From the NCBI RefSeq assembly GCF_000375485.1, contig NZ_AQXE01000007.1, positions 111,020 through 175,019 on the forward strand: a stretch of 64,000 bases of DNA. Reading direction: 5' to 3'. The stretch comes from Desulfovibrio oxyclinae DSM 11498 (GTDB taxonomy: Bacteria > Desulfobacterota > Desulfovibrionia > Desulfovibrionales > Desulfovibrionaceae). Both the position numbers and the translations under genes were made by a program. The notes under the pieces were generated by a model, which did not search any database, was not told the DNA's origin, and saw only the letters and a program-made list of their open reading frames with translations. How positions within the stretch are numbered: position 1 is the first letter of the stretch; each line of letters begins with the position of its first letter. Below are positions 18,031 through 26,948 of the stretch, piece after piece.

Positions 18031-18869
18031 TGTCGCAGCCTCGGGTCTAGAATGTCGCGCAGGGATTCTCCGAGCAGGTTGTATCCCAGCACGGTGAAAA
18101 GAATGGCCAGACCGGGGAAGACCGAAAGCCACCATGCAACGCCCAGTACCTCTTTGCCTTCGGTGAGCATGTTGCCCCAGCTGGGTTCCGGCGCCTGAAC
18201 TCCCAGCCCGAGGAAGGACAGGGAGGATTCGACGAGAATCGCCCCCGCGACTCCCAATGTGGCGGAGACGAGGACGGGGGAAAGCGCGTTGGGCAGGATG
18301 TGCCGGAGAATGATCCGACCGGGACCGGCTCCAGCGGCGCGTGCAGCCCGGATGAAGTCGCGCTGCTTGAGACCCAGCGTTTCGGCCCGCACCAGCCGGG
18401 CCACACCCATCCATGAGGTCACGCCAATAACCGCCATGATGTTGAACAGGCTCGGTTCCAGAAAGGCAATGACCGCAAGGATAAGGAAAAATGACGGGAA
18501 GCAGAGCATCACGTCCACGCCGCGCATGATGATTTCGTCAACGAGCTTGCCGAAGTAGCCCGAGATGAGTCCCAGCGCCACGCCGATGGCCGTAGAAATG
18601 CCCACGGCCACGAATCCCACCCAAAGCGATACGCGCCCGCCGAACAGGATGCGCGAAAGCACGTCGCGTCCAAGTGCATCGGTGCCGAGGGGGTGTGCGG
18701 CGCTCGGCGGCAGCAGCATGGCGTTCACGTTGATGGCGTTGGGGTCGTAGGGTGCGATCCACGGAGCCAGAACCGCCCCGAGGGACATGACAGCCACCAG
18801 CGAGGCACCGATCATCAGCAGGGCGTTTCTTGAAAGAAAGGAAGGGCGGCGCAATGGTCCCTTGATCAT
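18027..18869 (-). CDS. oligopeptide/dipeptide ABC transporter permease (OppC/DppC type)
   Basis: A 280-residue membrane protein. After the N-terminal helix, the OppC_N segment contains A-P-Y-D-P-N-A-I-N and H-P-L-G-T-D-A-L-G-R-D-V-L-S-R (a near-universal OppC motif), then a binding-protein-dependent transport domain with R-A-A-R-A-A-G-A-G-P-G-R-I-I-L-R-H-I-L-P-N (EAA loop). It overlaps the OppB-type gene upstream by 4 bases. No substrate-binding protein or ATPase gene is adjacent. Confidence 0.88.
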   Translation of the reverse strand: MIKGPLRRPSFLSRNALLMIGASLVAVMSLGAVLAPWIAPYDPNAINVNAMLLPPSAAHPLGTDALGRDVLSRILFGGRVSLWVGFVAVGISTAIGVALGLISGYFGKLVDEIIMRGVDVMLCFPSFFLILAVIAFLEPSLFNIMAVIGVTSWMGVARLVRAETLGLKQRDFIRAARAAGAGPGRIILRHILPNALSPVLVSATLGVAGAILVESSLSFLGLGVQAPEPSWGNMLTEGKEVLGVAWWLSVFPGLAILFTVLGYNLLGESLRDILDPRLRQ

Positions 18870-19861
18870 GCGTCCCTCCCCGAAACACGAATGCGCGGAT
18901 CAGCCAGTCCGTAGCCGATGTCCGCCAGCAGGTTGCCCGCCAGTGTCAGCACGGCGCCGAGGACCAGACTGCCCATGATGAGCGGGTAGTCGCGCGCCAT
19001 GACGCCTTCATAGAAAAGCTGCCCAAGCCCAGGCAGGGCGAAGATGGATTCGATGATGACCGAACCGCCGATGAGCGTCGGCACCGAAAGGCCGAGGATG
19101 GTGATGACGGGCAGCAGGGCGTTTCTCAGGGCGTGGCGGTACAGCACCGAACGGCTGGAGAGCCCTTTGGCCCGGGCGGTCATGATGTAGTCCTGCCGCA
19201 GTACTTCGAGCATCCCCGAGCGCATGTAGCGGGACAGCCCGGCCCAGCTGCCGAAAGTATAAATGAATATGGGCATGGCCAGATGCCGAGCCAGATCCAC
19301 GAGCTGTTCATGCCACGCCATCTGATCGAATCCCATGCTGGTGAGTCCCGAGATGGGCAGCACCGGCCAGTATATGCCCAGCCAGAGCATGAGCAGCAGC
19401 GCGAGCCAGAATCCGGGCATGGCAAAGCCCACGAACACAAGCACCGTCGATATCCTGTCGAACCAGCCGCCGCGTCGCCACGCCGCCGCAACCCCGATTG
19501 GAACTGCGATGATCAGCGTCAGCACGAGGCTCGCCACGTTCATGCCGAACGTCAGCGGCAGCCGCTCCTTGATCTTGTCCCAGACGGGCCGATGGTCGCC
19601 CGAGAGCGACTTGCCGAAGTCGAGCCGAACGAGCCTGCCGAGCCAGTCCGCGTATTGTACGTGTATGGGTTTGTCGAGTCCGTAGAGTTCCTCAAGCCGC
19701 TGACGGGCTTCAGTGTCGGCCTGCGGATTGAGCGTCGTCTGAAGGTCGGTGGGGGAGCCCGGAGCCAGATGGATCACCCAGAAACTGATCACCGTAATGC
19801 CCAGAAAGACCACGGCGGTCCATCCCAGCTTGACGAGTATGCGTTTGAGTACGGCGTTCAT
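18866..19861 (-). CDS. oligopeptide/dipeptide ABC transporter permease (OppB/DppB type)
   Basis: A 331-residue permease with the family N-terminus (helix, then H-L-A-P-G-S-P-T-D) and six membrane helices. The EAA loop reads T-A-R-A-K-G-L-S-S-R-S-V-L-Y-R-H-A-L-R-N, and the end D-P-R-I-R-V-S-G-R is typical. The start at 19861 is chosen for its GGAGA and because the hydrophobic N-terminus follows directly. The cognate binding protein and ATP-binding subunits must be elsewhere or shared with another system. Confidence 0.88.
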   Translation of the reverse strand: MNAVLKRILVKLGWTAVVFLGITVISFWVIHLAPGSPTDLQTTLNPQADTEARQRLEELYGLDKPIHVQYADWLGRLVRLDFGKSLSGDHRPVWDKIKERLPLTFGMNVASLVLTLIIAVPIGVAAAWRRGGWFDRISTVLVFVGFAMPGFWLALLLMLWLGIYWPVLPISGLTSMGFDQMAWHEQLVDLARHLAMPIFIYTFGSWAGLSRYMRSGMLEVLRQDYIMTARAKGLSSRSVLYRHALRNALLPVITILGLSVPTLIGGSVIIESIFALPGLGQLFYEGVMARDYPLIMGSLVLGAVLTLAGNLLADIGYGLADPRIRVSGRDA

Positions 19862-20035
19862 CGGTGTCTCCGTTGCGACCATTTCTGAACCTGCCGATTT
19901 ACTTACGTCATTCCCGCCCTCGTTGCAATTGCGGTCGCACGCATCATGTCCCGGAAGGTATCGCAGCGTTGCCAAAAGGATATTTGCCGTTTCACCCGCC
20001 CCGGAATACGAAATGATTTACAGGAGGTAGAGACA

Positions 20036-20440
20036 ATGCGGATACGATATTCCACGGAAAACGAATTTACGGCTGAGGAATTGGCGGCCCTGTTTGCGTC
20101 TGTGGGGTGGGCATCGGCCAAACGCCCCGGTGAACTGGTTCGCGCCATGCGCAATTCGCATCGGGTGGTGAGTGCACGGATCGACGGGAAGACCGTCGGA
20201 CTGGCCAACAGCATCTCGGACGGCTGCATGGCGGCCTACGTGCCGTACGTGCTCGTGCATCGCGACTGGCAGGGGTGCGGCATAGGGCGTGAGCTGGTGA
20301 ACCGGCTGCTGGCCGAATATGTGGATTTTCCGCGCGTAGCGCTCATTTCCTATGCCGATGCCGCCGGATTCTACGAGCGATGCGGGCTGCACCGGGGTGA
20401 CGGCAAGCTGCCGATGTTCGCGGGGGAACTCCCGTCCTGA
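20036..20440 (+). CDS. GNAT N-acetyltransferase
   Basis: A 134-residue acetyltransferase preceded by a near-perfect AGGAGGT 9 bases before the ATG. Motif A is V-L-V-H-R-D-W-Q-G-C-G-I-G-R-E-L (Q-x-x-G-x-G). The sequence S-Y-A-D-A-A-G-F-Y-E-R-C-G closes the fold. Substrate unknown. Its stop abuts the stop of the convergent marC-family gene. Confidence 0.8.
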   Translation: MRIRYSTENEFTAEELAALFASVGWASAKRPGELVRAMRNSHRVVSARIDGKTVGLANSISDGCMAAYVPYVLVHRDWQGCGIGRELVNRLLAEYVDFPRVALISYADAAGFYERCGLHRGDGKLPMFAGELPS

Positions 20441-21034
20441 TCAGGTCAGGAAGTTGCGAACGCCCGTGAAGACGATCTGGGCGGCCAGCGCGGAGAGCAC
20501 GAGCCCGGTGATCTTGGTGAGCATGGCAAGCCCGGTGCGGCCGATGATCTTCTTGATGGCCGAGGCCGAGAAGAGCAGTGCGCCCACACAGCAGCAAGCC
20601 GCCACCAGTGCCACCGCGCCCACGAGCTTGTCCGTGGTGTTCTCCAGTTCCGCGCCGAGGATGAGCAGCGTCCCGATGGTGGCGGGGCCGACGGTAATAG
20701 GCATGGCCAGCGGCACCACGGCGATGTCGCCGTCGTCTTCGGGTTCGGGGCGCGCCCGCTTGCCGGACACGAGCGAAACCGCAGAAAGAAAGAGCAGACT
20801 TCCCGTGCCGATCCTGAATCCGTCGAGGGTGATGCCGAGTGTGGAGAAGATGGTGTTTCCACCGAAATAGAGCACGAGGCTGATGACCATGACGGAAAGA
20901 ACGACCCGAAGCGCGAGCTTTCGCTGCGCAGGCACATCCATTTCCTCGGTCATGGAGAGAAAGACGCTGAGCACGAAGAAGGGCGTCAGCAGGAAGAAAA
21001 GCTTTATGGTCAGACTGATGAACAACTCTATCAT
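20441..21034 (-). CDS. MarC-family integral membrane protein
   Basis: A 197-residue protein with six membrane helices of the MarC/UPF0056 family. It begins with a helix containing the family pattern F-F-L-L-T-P-F-F-V-L-S-V-F-L, and the mid-protein motif P-L-A-M-P-I-T-V-G-P-A-T-I-G-T is diagnostic. The family's function is unclear (the old link to multiple antibiotic resistance was not upheld). The start at 21034 has GGGAGGTG upstream. Its promoter region lies just before the tRNA-Ala promoter. Confidence 0.85.
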   Translation of the reverse strand: MIELFISLTIKLFFLLTPFFVLSVFLSMTEEMDVPAQRKLALRVVLSVMVISLVLYFGGNTIFSTLGITLDGFRIGTGSLLFLSAVSLVSGKRARPEPEDDGDIAVVPLAMPITVGPATIGTLLILGAELENTTDKLVGAVALVAACCCVGALLFSASAIKKIIGRTGLAMLTKITGLVLSALAAQIVFTGVRNFLT

Positions 21035-21137
21035 GGGGCACCTCCCGTGGCTTGCGCGGGGACTATGGACGAGGCCGCAGTGAAAAGCAACGGCCATTTT
21101 GCATCGCTTTCCATCGATGAGAACCCAAAATTTGCTG

Positions 21138-21166
21138 TTGACAGCCCATCCCGATTTGGATAAATC
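21138..21166 (+). promoter_or_regulatory. sigma-70-type promoter of tRNA-Ala
   Basis: TTGACA (21138-21143) and TAAATC (21161-21166) are separated by exactly 17 bases and end 18 bases before the tRNA, as expected for a strong stable-RNA promoter. It lies outside the island, so the host promoter still drives the hybrid tRNA gene. Confidence 0.65.
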
Positions 21167-21184
21167 CATTTCTCCCAACGCAGT

Positions 21185-21260
<76 letters not shown>

Positions 21261-21270
21261 CAAGAAAGTT

Positions 21271-21304
21271 AAGGGTTTCAAGTAAATACTTGGAACCCTT
21301 TTTT
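21271..21304 (+). terminator. intrinsic terminator after tRNA-Ala
   Basis: AAGGGTTTCAAGT and ACTTGGAACCCTT form a stem with a short AAAT loop and one mismatch, followed by a T run. It lies 10 bases after the tRNA, on the island side of the junction, so it is element-derived and replaces the original terminator now found at 43742-43778. Confidence 0.8.
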
Positions 21305-21331
21305 CGTGCTTTGTGGCGGATTTCAGGAATA

Positions 21332-21349
21332 TGTCCGCTATGTGTCCGC
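21332..21349 (+). repeat. paired TGTCCGC heptamers near the left end (candidate integrase arm site)
   Basis: TGTCCGCTATGTGTCCGC contains two TGTCCGC heptamers at an 11-base period. The near-identical TGTCCGCTATATGTCCGC (17 of 18) lies in the same orientation at 43528-43545, close to the right end. Both are 100-160 bases inside the attachment cores, as expected of arm-type binding sites for a tyrosine integrase. The left copy overlaps the integrase stop codon. Confidence 0.5.
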
Positions 21350-22525
21350 CGCTTCCGACGGGGTGCCGTCCGTGCCGGTCATGCCGTAGCGGGTGGCCAG
21401 ACGGTCCTGGGGGCCGTCTTCCAGCACACCTTCAAGGTGGCTGTAGCGGTCCGTCATGCGCAGGGTCTTGTGGCCGATCATGACGTTGGTCTCCTTGAGC
21501 GTGCAGCCTGCCTTGAGCATGTTCGTGCAGTAGGTGTGGCGGTGGTCGTGGAAGTGCAGGTCGTTGAAGTCGTGGTCCTTGCACAGCCCTTTCCACGCTG
21601 TCTTGATGGATTTGAACGGGGTGCCGTCCATGTTGCCGACAACGTAATCCCCCTTGACCTTCACACCGCGTTTTTCCCGGTGCCGGGTTACATGCTCCAA
21701 CCGGGCTACGAGAGCCTCACGGGTGCGGGGCATGATCCGATGGGTTCGGGTAATACCATTTTTGGTACGGTGGAACGTGATGTGGTTTTCCGAAAGGTCC
21801 ATATCGGGCCACCGAAGGCTGAGGACTTCCTGGGTGCTGCACCCGTGCTCGACCGCCAGCAGGATCGCCAGGGGCAGGTAGTGCTTTGCCCTGCGCTGTC
21901 GGGCCGCCGCAAGCAGCTTCTCGATTTCGAGAGGCTGCTGGGCCTTCTTCCTTTCACTGGCCTTTTCCGACAGGTAGGGGATGTCCCGCGCAATGTCTTT
22001 TTCGATCAAGCCGTGCTTCACGGCCTGCGCGAAGACCTGCTTGATGACAAACAATCGGCGGTTCACAAGGACGTTGCAGTTCTTGCCGTCTTCGCACCTG
22101 GCCAACAGCTTCGCCTTGGTCTGTTCGGCGACACGGATGCGGTAATCCCGAATGGTGTCCTCGTCGAGATCATGGAGCAGGGTGTGCTTCCATTTTTTCA
22201 GGACCGGGGTCATAAGGTAGCCGTACCCGGCATGACTTGCTTCGCCGATCTTGCCTTCCCCCAGCTTTCGATCCCATTCGGCCTGACACAGCAGGGCAGC
22301 CTGCCCGAAAGTGGGCAGGGCCTGCTGCTTGGGCTGCCGGGTTTCCTTGGTCGGCAGCCTGCCGCTGTCAAGCAGGGTGCGAAGCCGATTGGCCTCTTCC
22401 TGAGCCAGGTCTTTCCGTCTGTACGTCTTGTGGTATTCCTTCCTGCCCGTATCCGGGTTGGTGAAGTTGATAACGTACGCTTTTCCTTTTTTGAGCGAAC
22501 GGGTCGCGATAGTGACTGTAGCCAT
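21338..22525 (-). CDS. tyrosine integrase of the island
   Basis: A 395-residue phage-type integrase next to its tRNA target, pointing toward it. An N-terminal arm-binding region (KKGKAYVINFTNPDTGR) is followed by a core-binding domain (about 75-190) and a catalytic domain. Catalytic features seen: H-D-H-R-H-T (H-x-x-R box), G-H-K-T-L-R-M-T-D-R-Y-S-H (His and Tyr nucleophile). The first arginine box reads H-G-C-S-T-Q-E-V-L-S-L-R-W, with Ser where Arg is usual (G-x-R-x-x-E). It could still be active if another Arg substitutes. The start at 22525 is 4 bases from the stop of the small HTH gene upstream. Confidence 0.88.
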   Translation of the reverse strand: MATVTIATRSLKKGKAYVINFTNPDTGRKEYHKTYRRKDLAQEEANRLRTLLDSGRLPTKETRQPKQQALPTFGQAALLCQAEWDRKLGEGKIGEASHAGYGYLMTPVLKKWKHTLLHDLDEDTIRDYRIRVAEQTKAKLLARCEDGKNCNVLVNRRLFVIKQVFAQAVKHGLIEKDIARDIPYLSEKASERKKAQQPLEIEKLLAAARQRRAKHYLPLAILLAVEHGCSTQEVLSLRWPDMDLSENHITFHRTKNGITRTHRIMPRTREALVARLEHVTRHREKRGVKVKGDYVVGNMDGTPFKSIKTAWKGLCKDHDFNDLHFHDHRHTYCTNMLKAGCTLKETNVMIGHKTLRMTDRYSHLEGVLEDGPQDRLATRYGMTGTDGTPSEAADT

Positions 22526-22528
22526 AAG

Positions 22529-22732
22529 CTATGCCCCCTTCGGACTGTTCGCCGCCAAGCTTCTTCGATTTTCAAGGAACGACAGCAGGTCTGTTTCCAG
22601 AACAAGCTTTCGTGATCCTATCGCGAGATGGGGCAAGGCGCCAGTCCCGATCAGGCGCGACACAGTCGCACGGTGGACCCGCAAAAGGCAGGCGACTTCC
22701 TTGATGGTCAAAAGCTTCGGTGCATCGGTCAT
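22529..22732 (-). CDS. small helix-turn-helix DNA-binding protein (excisionase-like)
   Basis: A 67-residue protein starting MTDAPKLLTIKEVACLLRVH with the winged MerR/HTH_17 excisionase pattern (L-T-I-K-E-V-A-x-x-L-x-V-x-x-x-T-V-x-R-L-I). It lies directly upstream of the integrase on the same strand, as excisionase/directionality factors do. A longer frame to 22870 has no conserved residues; the start at 22732 fits the domain boundary although the ribosome binding site is weak. Confidence 0.75.
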   Translation of the reverse strand: MTDAPKLLTIKEVACLLRVHRATVSRLIGTGALPHLAIGSRKLVLETDLLSFLENRRSLAANSPKGA

Positions 22733-22940
22733 TTTGTGATTCTCATAGGAACGGAACGTAAAGCCTCCTACCGCTTGCGCGTACCCGTTTCCAACTTCCC
22801 CTTCGGTTGAGGTTGCTATCAATACTCGGCCAACAGGCCAGTTTGACACCGCCAGAGAAGTGAAAGTCAAATGTCGGAGAGGGGGTCGGAGAAAAAAGAT
22901 GAAAAAAAGTGAAGCCCCGCCGAAAATGGCGGGGCTTCTG

Positions 22941-23900
22941 CTAACGGGAACTGCCCAGATAGGCGTTCGATACGTCCCGACGGCCAGGCGAATGCCCTGC
23001 CGTCACTTCGATTTTGTCGCGTGCTTCGTCATCGAGCCGGGGCCAGTCGTCCCCGGCCGTTGCCTGGGCGGATTCGTGAAATGCCTGAACGCTTTCGTGC
23101 TGGTTCGGTGGCTCGAATCCGGTGTGGTCCACATACATCTGTCGGAACCGTTGGTGACGGAGACCATGCAGGGTGCCCCCGGCGTCCTTACCTGTCAGGC
23201 CGTGCTTTCTGGCTGCGTAGTCCAGCCGGTGTAACCATACATCGCCCATATTCTCGGGCATGAGATTGTTGATACCTTTCCGGTCGGAAGGCGACGCGTA
23301 TTCTTCAGCCCGTTCAAGGGCGGCTTCCTGTTGTGGCGACAGGTCGAACAGGGTTCTTGGTCTGCCGCCTTTGGTGCCGTACTGAATGAGAAGGCTATGG
23401 TTTTCCCGATCCCAGTCGTTGGGCAGGTCCACCTTGGCCGCCTCTTCTCTCCGTAGTCCGAGTTCATACATCAGCTCGACTTGCGTGGCCGCCCGACCCG
23501 CATGCGGATACGACGTGTCGTTCCGCATACGGGTCAGGGTATCTTGAAAGGCTTCCGGGGTGACCGCACGGGACGTCGCGTTGGCGATGGACCCGCGCCT
23601 GACCCCGAAGGTCGCGTTTCTTTTACTGATGTGGTCGTTCCCGTAGGCGCGGCAGATGTGGCGCGCGGCGCTGAAGACTTCGGCAATCCTGCCGTCGCCC
23701 ACACCGTCGGCACGCATGACATCCGCCACGCGCTGGAAATGTTTGTTGGTTACCTTGGTCCACTTTTGGGCTCCCATATTTGCCTGGCGCAAGACCTTGA
23801 CGAAATGATGGGCCGTCTGGCGGATTCGGTGTTGTTTCGACTTTGGGCCGGACAGGACTGCCCGGTTGATCCCGTACTTGAGGCTGTCGGATTTTCCCAT
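22941..23900 (-). CDS. second tyrosine recombinase (integrase-domain protein)
   Basis: A 319-residue protein resembling the integrase_1-type phage recombinases. The N-terminal core-binding half precedes a catalytic half with Y-E-L-G-L-R-R-E-E-A (Arg I box intact), G-T-L-H-G-L-R-H-Q-R (H-x-L-R-H box), G-H-S-P-G-R-R and S-N-A-Y-L-G (Tyr). A possible substrate could be dimer resolution or a second element. AAGGAG precedes the ATG at 23900. It is unrelated to the integrase at 21338 beyond the catalytic fold. Confidence 0.75.
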   Translation of the reverse strand: MGKSDSLKYGINRAVLSGPKSKQHRIRQTAHHFVKVLRQANMGAQKWTKVTNKHFQRVADVMRADGVGDGRIAEVFSAARHICRAYGNDHISKRNATFGVRRGSIANATSRAVTPEAFQDTLTRMRNDTSYPHAGRAATQVELMYELGLRREEAAKVDLPNDWDRENHSLLIQYGTKGGRPRTLFDLSPQQEAALERAEEYASPSDRKGINNLMPENMGDVWLHRLDYAARKHGLTGKDAGGTLHGLRHQRFRQMYVDHTGFEPPNQHESVQAFHESAQATAGDDWPRLDDEARDKIEVTAGHSPGRRDVSNAYLGSSR

Positions 23901-24758
23901 GGGAATTCTCCTTCCTTAAAGGTTCGGGGCAGCGCCCCGGGGCCAAGCAGATGGAACATCTTTCGTCAGCCGAAAGAAATCTGCCTGTGGCGGTAAACCC
24001 GCCACGCATCACCAGCTAAGGGAAGAATGAATGCCCGTTTCCCATTGGAAGAAGATTCCGGAAAACCCAGTCAATAAGGGGTGCTGCCCCGCAAGCGCAT
24101 ACGTCTTGCGGATTCAATGGCAGCCGTAGGGGAAGTGCGGCAATGACAAGCGTAGATACCTGCCATTCCACCATCGGCGGGTGCTGCGTTACAGCCTGAG
24201 TGTTTGGATTTGGAAATGGCCGTTTGTTTGGAAAACGGCGCGTGGATCGTTGAAGCACAAGGCTTCTTCATGCGTCATCAGTTCGGACTTCGTCACGAAC
24301 TTATGACGCGCGTCAATGCGTTTTACCTCCTTCTGATTACGGAATTATCCGATGGATATGCTCAAGCATAGGACGCCGCAAAACCTTCGCGCAAGCTCCA
24401 GCGGCAGGATTTCTTCACCTCCCGCCGTTTTTGTTCGCGAGCGTGACGCAAGCAGCCGCCAGAGCAAGGCCGAGCCCTTCGGGCGTCCGTCTTCGCCGGA
24501 CGGCCTTGCTCCGGCGACTTTATTTGCGTCGTAATCTACGCAGGCGACGGCGAGAGGGATGGCGGTTTCGACTCTGGCTCAAGGGATGTTCCTACATACT
24601 TTGGGGGATTCCCGCAGATTGTCCACCTTAAGAACCCCGTTCGGTCGTTCAATTAAGGTGAACTCAGGAGCCATTCAGGGAGATAGTCTATTTCATGTCG
24701 ATTCGGATGTTGTGAGACGACAGTGGACGCAAACAGCGGAGAAGGGCTCGGAAGGAGT
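23901..24758. other. 858-bp non-coding stretch of the island containing a structured element
   Basis: No convincing gene is seen. The longest open frames (60-81 codons) lack ribosome binding sites and have atypical composition. The stretch contains the nested inverted repeats described at 24445-24530 and a small hairpin GCCGTTT/AAAACGGC near 24220. It separates the recombinase gene from the end of the defence operon. Confidence 0.5.
24445..24530 (+). ncRNA. candidate structured RNA or folded DNA element
   Basis: Nested inverted repeats form a three-way-junction shape. The outer stem GACGCAA (24445-24451) pairs with TTGCGTC (24524-24530). An inner 10-bp stem AGCAAGGCCG (24463-24472) pairs with CGGCCTTGCT (24501-24510), extended by CGCC/GGCG across a 2-base internal loop. 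Between them are two hairpins: GCCC-TTC-GGGC (24474-24484) and GTCCG/CGGAC (24485-24501). No T run follows, so it is not a simple terminator. Strand and function are unknown. Confidence 0.4.
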
Positions 24759-26948
24759 TTAGGCGCGCAAATGGGATAAAGCCTTGATAGCCCCTTCAAC
24801 ATCTAAAATGCCGACACTGCAAGCTGCATCGAGCAGGCCGTCATCAAGAAGATAGTCGAATTTTTCTTTGCCTTTCCCTTCCAGAGTATGGATCAGGGCC
24901 ATCGGGTCTGGAAGCGAGCTTTTCAGGATATTGTTGATGGCTTCATTGAAGTCTGCTGGCGATACCTTATGGGCCGTGAACACCGGACCTACATAATCGA
25001 CCGAAAGCCCCGACTTGAGCAGAATAAGAAAGATCGTGAAGCAGATTCGATCCCCTTTCCAGACAACAAAAGTCGTGTCGGTACCCTTGGGCAAAACTCC
25101 TTGATGCTCCAGGTCGGCTTCCGCGTATGCCTTTCGCGCTTGGGACAGCAATTCCTGACCTTGTTTGTCCAAAAATGAGGGGAGTGCTGTTGCCTTAAGA
25201 CAATTCCGCATCTCTTCGCGCACCCTGTCATGCACGAACGATCCGCCGCCACCGTCGAATTTGGGGAGTTCGCCGCCTGTGGCGGGTGACACCAGCACCT
25301 GTTTTCTCTCTTCATCATACGATTTGATGATCCAGCGCCGTCCGGCAAATATCAAAAATGAATCGGGAACTATCGGATAGACCGTAGTCAAGGTCCCAAG
25401 CGTCTTTCCTTCAGAAACGATGCTCACTTCCTCCGGGGAAGTGAAGGCGGCGTAAAAGGTGTAATGCTCGACAATTCGTTCACCCTTTCTGCCTAGGAGT
25501 AAGGTTCCGTCGCCAGCTTGTAGAAGGACTTCCTTCCCGCCGAGCACACGCAAGATGTGTTTAAAGACCTCGGGGGCAATATGGTTGAAGGGGCCGGTCC
25601 CGCACAATGCGTTCCATGCGGCTGCGGGGTTCATCCCTCCATGTTGTGATATCGAAGACAGAAGTTGCTGGATGAATGTTGAGAGATGCAGCCGGTTGGG
25701 GAGTGGGGGTTCATTCCAGCCCTGAGCCAAAAGCTGTATCATGGCCACGGCCTGGACTGTCCTCAGGCGCAGCTTGTCGAAGAGCGACAATTCGGTATCC
25801 CATTCGGCTTCCCGGACGTAGGCGCGGAGTATCGCCGGGTCGCCTTCCTTCCTTCCAGAACGTCCGATGCGTTGGCAGAGGCTTGCGACCGAAGGGGGAG
25901 AGCCTATCTGGGCGATGCTTTTCACGCTTCCGATGTCTATGCCAAGCTCCAAGGTGTTCGTGCAAAGGACCGATGTGGGGAGGCGATGCTTTTTCAGACG
26001 TTCTTCGACTTCTTCCCGGATTTCCTTTGAGAGGCTGCCATGGTGCGGGAAAAATTCATTGGGTACCCGTGCCGCTTCACTGGTTCTGCGGAGCATGTCG
26101 GACAAGAGTTCAACGTTTTGCCGGCTATTGGCGAAAGCAAGGTTGTTGCTGCCCCTGAGCGTTGTGAACAGGTGACTGCCGATCGCCTGCCACACGCTTT
26201 CCTCATTATGATCCGGACCATCGGATTTGGTTTCAACATATCCTCGGACTTGAATCTTCAGTTCTCTTCCACCTGTTTTCGATTCGATGATGTCGCAAGG
26301 CAGGGAGCCGTCATGGCGCAGGAAATCCGAGGCGATGGATAAGTCGCCCAAGGTCGCGCTCAGCCCGATACGGGGGATCTTTCTCCCTGCCGTCATCTCT
26401 ACTCGATGCATGAGGCTTTGCAACTGCATTCCCCGCTCGGTCCCTATGAACGCATGCAGTTCGTCCACCACGATTCTTCTCAGTGAGCGAAAGGCCTTCC
26501 GCAGTTCCGCATGACGTCTGACGAATAAAGCCTCAAGTGATTCGGGAGTAATGAGCAGGATACTTGACGGAGTGCTTAGGGCCTTACCTTTTCTGGATGT
26601 GGAAATGTCGCCGTGCCAGGCAAAGACCGGCACATCCGTATTGCGGGTGACGCCTTCCATCCGCTGGAACTGATCGTTGATCAGCGCCTTGAGGGGGATG
26701 ATGCCGAGTATGCCGACAGCCTCGGGCTCAGCTCTCAAGACGTCGCTTATCGCGGGAAGAAACGCCGCTTCGGTTTTTCCTCCCGCAGTCGAGGCAGAAA
26801 TGATGACATCCCGATTGCAATCGAGGATGGAGCCTATCGCCTGTTCCTGGATATCCCGAAGGCTGGTCCACCCCTGTTTCCATATCCATCGTTGGATGGA
26901 CGGGTGAAGGAGTGTGAAGCCCCTAGATTCTGAACGTTGCGAGCTCAT
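24759..26948 (-). CDS. sngC: Lhr-like DEAD/DEAH helicase (SngC-like, Shango system)
   Basis: A 729-residue superfamily 2 helicase. Motif I is S-A-S-T-A-G-G-K-T-E (about 51-60), motif II V-D-E-L-H (DEAH-like), motif III S-A-T-L-G-D and motif VI Q-R-I-G-R-S-G-R, giving two RecA-like domains, then a Lhr-type C-terminal extension. In Shango (TerB protein, ATPase, helicase) this is the third component. The start at 26948 overlaps the upstream ATPase gene by 26 bases; a longer frame to 27137 lies wholly inside that gene. It is the last gene of a leftward five-gene run. Confidence 0.8.
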   Translation of the reverse strand: MSSQRSESRGFTLLHPSIQRWIWKQGWTSLRDIQEQAIGSILDCNRDVIISASTAGGKTEAAFLPAISDVLRAEPEAVGILGIIPLKALINDQFQRMEGVTRNTDVPVFAWHGDISTSRKGKALSTPSSILLITPESLEALFVRRHAELRKAFRSLRRIVVDELHAFIGTERGMQLQSLMHRVEMTAGRKIPRIGLSATLGDLSIASDFLRHDGSLPCDIIESKTGGRELKIQVRGYVETKSDGPDHNEESVWQAIGSHLFTTLRGSNNLAFANSRQNVELLSDMLRRTSEAARVPNEFFPHHGSLSKEIREEVEERLKKHRLPTSVLCTNTLELGIDIGSVKSIAQIGSPPSVASLCQRIGRSGRKEGDPAILRAYVREAEWDTELSLFDKLRLRTVQAVAMIQLLAQGWNEPPLPNRLHLSTFIQQLLSSISQHGGMNPAAAWNALCGTGPFNHIAPEVFKHILRVLGGKEVLLQAGDGTLLLGRKGERIVEHYTFYAAFTSPEEVSIVSEGKTLGTLTTVYPIVPDSFLIFAGRRWIIKSYDEERKQVLVSPATGGELPKFDGGGGSFVHDRVREEMRNCLKATALPSFLDKQGQELLSQARKAYAEADLEHQGVLPKGTDTTFVVWKGDRICFTIFLILLKSGLSVDYVGPVFTAHKVSPADFNEAINNILKSSLPDPMALIHTLEGKGKEKFDYLLDDGLLDAACSVGILDVEGAIKALSHLRA

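Noticed and set aside
24352..24534. 60-codon open frame in the island gap
   Set aside because: It runs through the nested inverted repeats, with no ribosome binding site and low-complexity sequence.
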